From positions 1 through 9,457 of the forward strand of contig JASLEQ010000447.1 of NCBI GenBank assembly GCA_030151135.1: 9,457 nucleotides of DNA, in the 5' to 3' direction. The stretch is from Candidatus Sulfotelmatobacter sp. GTDB lineage: Bacteria > Acidobacteriota > Terriglobia > Terriglobales > SbA1. Made by a program: the position numbers and the translations under genes. Position 1 is the first letter of the stretch, and each line of letters opens with the position of its first letter. Positions 6,467 to 9,457 of this stretch are shown one piece after another. The notes below the pieces were generated by a model, which was not told where the DNA came from, searched no databases, and saw only the letters and a list, made by a program, of their open reading frames with translations.

Positions 6467-7540
6467 ATGACGAGAAAGCTGCTGTTGGCAGTTTCTGTAG
6501 CTTTGTTTGTTTTGGGGCTGTTCGGCGGAGCCCCGAGTGCAAACGCGCAGTATCAAATGCAAGTCTACGGGGCCTGGCATTGCTACACCGACGCGTGCAG
6601 TTGGGCGTCGGTGCCGAACATGACCACATTCGACACGGACAATCGCTGGCTGATCGATCGCAATATGGACGGCACGTATCACCCCTCAGTGAATGTGGTC
6701 GTGCTGAGCTTTGTCGATCCAGTGAAGCTGATGAATCTCACCACAGACTCGACCGACACGAATGGAATTCCCATCGGCATGAACACCGCGGTGATCAATT
6801 ACTTTCAGAGCCGCGGAGTGCGCGTGATGATGTCGATTGGCGGCGCAAGCTTTACGTCGCATTGGAATAAGGCCCTGGGCAGCAATCCCACTCAACTCGG
6901 GATCAACGCGGCCAATGCGGCCAAGCAGTTCAATGTAGGGATGGAGATCGATTACGAAAACAGCAGCAGCCCGAACCTTACCGGACTGCAGCAGTTTGTA
7001 ACCGCCTACCGATCGGTGGTGGCCTATGATGCGACAGGCTCCAACTACGCCGCGCGCCTCACCATCGACATCGGGGACGGAGATACTTATCTCACTAAAC
7101 TTGCCAACTATGCCGTTACAAACTGGCTCAAGACCAGCGCGCCCGTGCTGGATTATGCCAACGCAATGGTGGCGTCACAAAAGACCGGGGTCTCAACCCT
7201 CGAGTCGGGATGGCAGCAACACGTCGACGGGCTTTCGGGATCCGTTCCGCCCATGGCTCCGGCAAAGTTGACGGGCAGCCTGTGGCTGATTGGGACTGGA
7301 GCAAACTGCGACAACTTCAGTAACTCGGATCAGAACACGGCATTCAGCTTCGTCGAGAATCTTGCGCCCGCTGGAGCGGGCACTACGACGGGTATGCTCG
7401 GATCTATGTTCTGGGCCGCGGGTTGTCAGGGGAATGGGACGGGATGCACATTCCCGCCCGATACCTGTCAGAACGGCATGGGAGGCGCAGCCACGGCCTT
7501 CAACATTCCCATACCAATGCCAGCGCTGCGGCAGAACTGA
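6467..7540 (+). CDS. Secreted GH18 chitinase-like glycoside hydrolase
   Basis: 357 residues. ATG 6467 follows AAGGAG (6455-6460) with a 6-nt gap; an in-frame TTG at 6449 lacks such a site. Residues 1-27 are a clear Sec signal peptide (MTRK, hydrophobic core, APSANA before Q28). SIGGASF at 123-129 is the GH18 beta-3 SxGG motif. VGMEIDYE at 157-164 is the DxxDxDxE region: the proton donor E164 and the adjacent D162 are present, but the first Asp is V157 and the second is E160. GSMFWAAGC near residue 310 matches the beta-8 tryptophan. Family members cleave chitin or other N-acetylglucosamine glycans by substrate-assisted catalysis. The altered motif leaves open reduced activity, a different glycan, or a binding role. 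No chitin-binding module is seen. It probably shares the GH9 transcript. Confidence 0.82.
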   Translation: MTRKLLLAVSVALFVLGLFGGAPSANAQYQMQVYGAWHCYTDACSWASVPNMTTFDTDNRWLIDRNMDGTYHPSVNVVVLSFVDPVKLMNLTTDSTDTNGIPIGMNTAVINYFQSRGVRVMMSIGGASFTSHWNKALGSNPTQLGINAANAAKQFNVGMEIDYENSSSPNLTGLQQFVTAYRSVVAYDATGSNYAARLTIDIGDGDTYLTKLANYAVTNWLKTSAPVLDYANAMVASQKTGVSTLESGWQQHVDGLSGSVPPMAPAKLTGSLWLIGTGANCDNFSNSDQNTAFSFVENLAPAGAGTTTGMLGSMFWAAGCQGNGTGCTFPPDTCQNGMGGAATAFNIPIPMPALRQN

Positions 7541-7624
7541 TGGTTTAGCCGAAAGGCATTTCCTGACTTTGCAAACGGAATAGAGCGAGCAATGGCGGGA
7601 TTGCCTTACGTACAGCCACTCGAT

Positions 7625-7642
7625 GCAGCACGCACGTGCTGC
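7625..7642. terminator. Inverted repeat in convergent spacer (possible bidirectional terminator)
   Basis: GCAGCACG-CA-CGTGCTGC is an 18-bp near-palindrome with 8-bp arms. It lies between the convergent GH18 and membrane-protein genes, where both transcripts must end. There is no clear T-run on either side, so termination is an inference from position. Confidence 0.35.
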
Positions 7643-7654
7643 TCGCGCTCGACG

Positions 7655-7694
7655 GGGCGGACCCTTCTGTTGCGCTCAGGGCAGGCGTCCGCCC
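7655..7694. repeat. GC-rich inverted repeat GGGCGGAC/GTCCGCCC
   Basis: GGGCGGAC at 7655-7662 and GTCCGCCC at 7687-7694 are perfect 8-bp complements separated by 24 nt. The right arm ends 9 bp from the stop of the minus-strand gene. It may be a REP-like dispersed element or a transcription barrier between the convergent genes. Confidence 0.45.
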
Positions 7695-7703
7695 TACAAT
7701 TTC

Positions 7704-8261
7704 TCAGCGCGGCCAGAGCCAGCCGAAGGTTCCCGCCATCAACAGCGCATACACGACGCCGTCGATGACTTCTTTCAAAACGAAGCCCCAGGGATAGCCC
7801 TTCCAGATTACGTTCGCGAGCGGCCCCAGACCAAAAGCCACGAACGCCACTGTTCCTACGACCCGAAAAACCGCAAGGTACTGTGCTCCCGCCGGAACGG
7901 TGTGGGCCGCCAGATACGCGACGAAGAACGCGATCACCAGGCAGTAGCCAAACCACAGTCCCAGAAACTTCGGAATGAATGGCTGTCCGTTTGGGAACAC
8001 GATCATCATGCCCACCGGACCTTGATTGTATTTTTCGATCGCCGCGGGTGAATTCATCTCCTTGTGCGTGCAGAAAGGGAAAACGTAGAGACCCCGCTTG
8101 ATGCCCGCGGTCCGGAGAGCGGCCCGGGTGGTCTCCTCTTCCGGCAATTGGCCGTAATCACCGTGGTGATAGGGCAGCAACATGTGCATGACGGAGCTTG
8201 CGATGAAGACGATCACCGCTGATAACACAATGGGTAGCCAGAGACTGGCAAGAAATGTCAT
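7704..8261 (-). CDS. Conserved-looking small membrane protein, unknown function
   Basis: 185 residues. ATG (complement of 8259-8261) is preceded by AGGAGG (complement of 8266-8271) with a 4-nt gap. Four hydrophobic helices are visible: about 5-28, 98-120, 126-146 and 161-183. A polar loop of about 70 residues follows helix 1. HMLLPYHHGDYGQLPEEE (26-43) is rich in His, Asp and Glu at the membrane edge; GPVGMMIVFPNGQ is at 81-93; the protein ends GTFGWLWPR. The pattern resembles a family of uncharacterised acidobacterial membrane proteins that I cannot name with certainty. No enzyme or transporter signature is seen. It is a single gene, convergent with GH18 and divergent from the PilT-like gene. 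The His-rich loop could bind metal, but this is speculation. Confidence 0.8.
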   Translation of the reverse strand: MTFLASLWLPIVLSAVIVFIASSVMHMLLPYHHGDYGQLPEEETTRAALRTAGIKRGLYVFPFCTHKEMNSPAAIEKYNQGPVGMMIVFPNGQPFIPKFLGLWFGYCLVIAFFVAYLAAHTVPAGAQYLAVFRVVGTVAFVAFGLGPLANVIWKGYPWGFVLKEVIDGVVYALLMAGTFGWLWPR

Positions 8262-8441
8262 AGAGCCTCCTGGGCGAAGCTGAATGTATCAACGGGAGGC
8301 TATCTTCGATTCGGAATGCGGTCAAGGCCGATTCACGAAACTTTACCGGCAAATAAATGCTGCGGCCGCGTTCCATGGCATAGCGCTGGAGCACCCGATC
8401 CCATCAATCCACGGATGGCATTCCGGCATCCAAGGAACAAG
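8262..8441. other. Divergent intergenic region
   Basis: 180 bp between the divergent membrane-protein and PilT-like genes. It contains the minus-strand candidate promoter at 8297-8325 and the ribosome binding sites of both genes. No convincing plus-strand promoter was found for the PilT-like gene. Short antisense frames here lack ribosome binding sites. Confidence 0.5.
8297..8325 (-). promoter_or_regulatory. Candidate promoter of the small membrane protein
   Basis: Read on the minus strand, TTGACC (complement of 8320-8325), a 17-bp gap and TAGCCT (complement of 8297-8302) give five matches to TTGACA and three to TATAAT. Predicted +1 is near 8290, about 29 nt before the start codon. Confidence 0.4.
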
Positions 8442-9457
8442 ATGACAGCAGAGAGAAATCCCGCCCACATTCAAGTGATTCATTCCGAAGAGCGCCTGCC
8501 GGAATCCGCTGAACTGAAGCAATGGCTTGCAGCATTGCTCGAGCGCAACGGCAGCGACCTTCTTCTCGTGCCAGACGCTCCGGCAGCGATCCGGGTGGAA
8601 GGCATGCTGGCTGCGATTGGAGATCGCGCGCTCAGTGGAGAAGAAATCGAAGCGGCGGTATTGCCTGCCATGGCGGCACATGCGCGCGAGGAGTACCGGC
8701 AGTTTGGGATTGCCGACTCGTCGTACCGCATCGAGGGACTCGGCAGATTTCGCATCAATCTGCATCGCGAACGGGGACGGGCCGCCGCGACCTTTCGCGC
8801 ATTGCCCTCCCAGGTTCCGCAATTAAGTGATCTGCACCTTCCTCCCGGAGTTGCGGGGATCTCCGGACTGCAGCGCGGATTGGTCATCATTGGCGGGGCG
8901 ACAGGATCGGGCAAGACGACTACGCTTGCGGCCCTGGTGAATGAGATCAATCAGCGTGAGGCGCGGCATATCGTCACGATTGAAGATCCAATTGAATACG
9001 AGCATGTCCATAACCAGAGCCTGATCGAGCAGGTCGAGATTGGAGTCGACGCGCCCGACTTCCCGACCGCTCTGCGCGCCGCGATGCGGCAGGCGCCGGA
9101 CGTGATCGTGGTTGGTGAAATGCGCGATTCAGAGACCGCGCGAATTGCGCTTTCCGCAGCCGAGACTGGGCACCTGGTGTTTACGACTCTGCATACCACC
9201 GACGCCGCGTCGACGGTTTCGCGCATTGCCGATTCCTTCCCGCAAGAGCGGCAACACACGGTGCGGGCTGAGATGGCGATGGCCCTCGCCGCAATGCTGA
9301 CACAGACATTGATTCCCAGGCGAACCGGCGGACGCGTGCCAGCCGCCGAGTTGCTGATGGTCGGATACGGGGCGCGACAACATATTCGGAAGAACGCGCT
9401 GCAGCATCTGCACCAGGAAATCACCATCACGCGCAAGCAGGGATCGTTCACCCTGGA
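8442..9457 (+). CDS. PilT/PilU-like type IV pilus ATPase (3' partial)
   Basis: 338 codons are visible and the frame is open at the window end; PilT proteins are usually about 345-380 residues, so little is missing. PilT hexamers hydrolyse ATP at the inner membrane to retract type IV pili. Visible motifs are Walker A GATGSGKT (152-159, K158), the Asp box TIEDPIEY (E181, D182, E185), Walker B VIVVGEMRD (E226) and the His box TGHLVFTTLHT (H244, H251). The N-terminal domain keeps GSDLLL near residue 37, where PilT normally has SDLHL, and RFRINLHRERG near 103. The C-terminal AIRNLIR-like motif is weak (GARQHIRKN). ATG 8442 has AAGGA at 8432-8436; an in-frame ATG at 8415 has none. No pilus gene is next to it in the window. 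It may be a PilU-like accessory motor or another secretion ATPase of the family. Confidence 0.88.
   Translation, partial: MTAERNPAHIQVIHSEERLPESAELKQWLAALLERNGSDLLLVPDAPAAIRVEGMLAAIGDRALSGEEIEAAVLPAMAAHAREEYRQFGIADSSYRIEGLGRFRINLHRERGRAAATFRALPSQVPQLSDLHLPPGVAGISGLQRGLVIIGGATGSGKTTTLAALVNEINQREARHIVTIEDPIEYEHVHNQSLIEQVEIGVDAPDFPTALRAAMRQAPDVIVVGEMRDSETARIALSAAETGHLVFTTLHTTDAASTVSRIADSFPQERQHTVRAEMAMALAAMLTQTLIPRRTGGRVPAAELLMVGYGARQHIRKNALQHLHQEITITRKQGSFTL

Noticed and set aside
8343..8950. Open frames of 156-159 codons on the minus strand over the PilT-like gene
   Set aside because: They are antisense to the ATPase-encoding frame, whose motifs are all present in order.
1..9457. CRISPR arrays, tRNA/rRNA genes, insertion sequences, attachment sites, defence genes
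   Set aside because: No regularly spaced repeats, cloverleaf or rRNA-like stretches, transposase/integrase motifs or defence-family domains were recognised on reading both strands.

Overview
The window looks like chromosomal DNA from an Acidobacteriota member, probably a Terriglobia/Koribacter-like lineage. This is an inference. It rests on the moderately high GC content, the Pkn-type kinase fused to a TolB-like domain and TPRs (an architecture many acidobacteria carry in multiple copies), the secreted GH9 and GH18 enzymes, and an intergenic heptamer repeat of the ACTCGGG type. No rRNA, tRNA, transposase, integrase or CRISPR array is visible.

Layout: (1) 2-2029 (+), the C-terminal part of a membrane Ser/Thr protein kinase with a TM helix, a TolB-like domain and TPRs; its N-lobe lies left of the window. 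(2) 2030-2645, a gene-poor spacer of about 600 bp. It holds nested inverted repeats followed by a 10-bp terminator-like hairpin, a heptamer tandem repeat, a G-rich hairpin, and an almost ideal CRP-type operator just before the next gene. (3) 2646-4187 (+), an acetyl-CoA hydrolase/succinate:acyl-CoA transferase family enzyme. (4) 4188-4399, a spacer with a candidate sigma-70-like promoter and a palindrome at its predicted +1. (5) 4400-6352 (+), a secreted GH9 glycoside hydrolase. (6) 6467-7540 (+), a secreted GH18 chitinase-like protein. It follows after 114 nt containing a strong 11-bp hairpin and is probably co-transcribed with GH9. (7) 7541-7703, a convergent intergenic region with two inverted repeats. 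(8) 7704-8261 (-), a small four-helix membrane protein of unknown function. (9) 8442 to the right edge (+), a PilT/PilU-like type IV pilus ATPase cut by the window end.

The genes do not form one obvious system. The clearest functional unit is the GH9-GH18 pair: exported polysaccharide-degrading enzymes behind one candidate regulated promoter. The CoA-transferase appears to be a separate carbon-metabolism gene with a CRP/FNR-family operator placed for class II activation. The most useful leads are that operator, the palindrome in front of GH9, the altered DxxDxDxE motif of the GH18 protein, the structured spacer at about 2138-2254, and the divergent orphan PilT-like ATPase.
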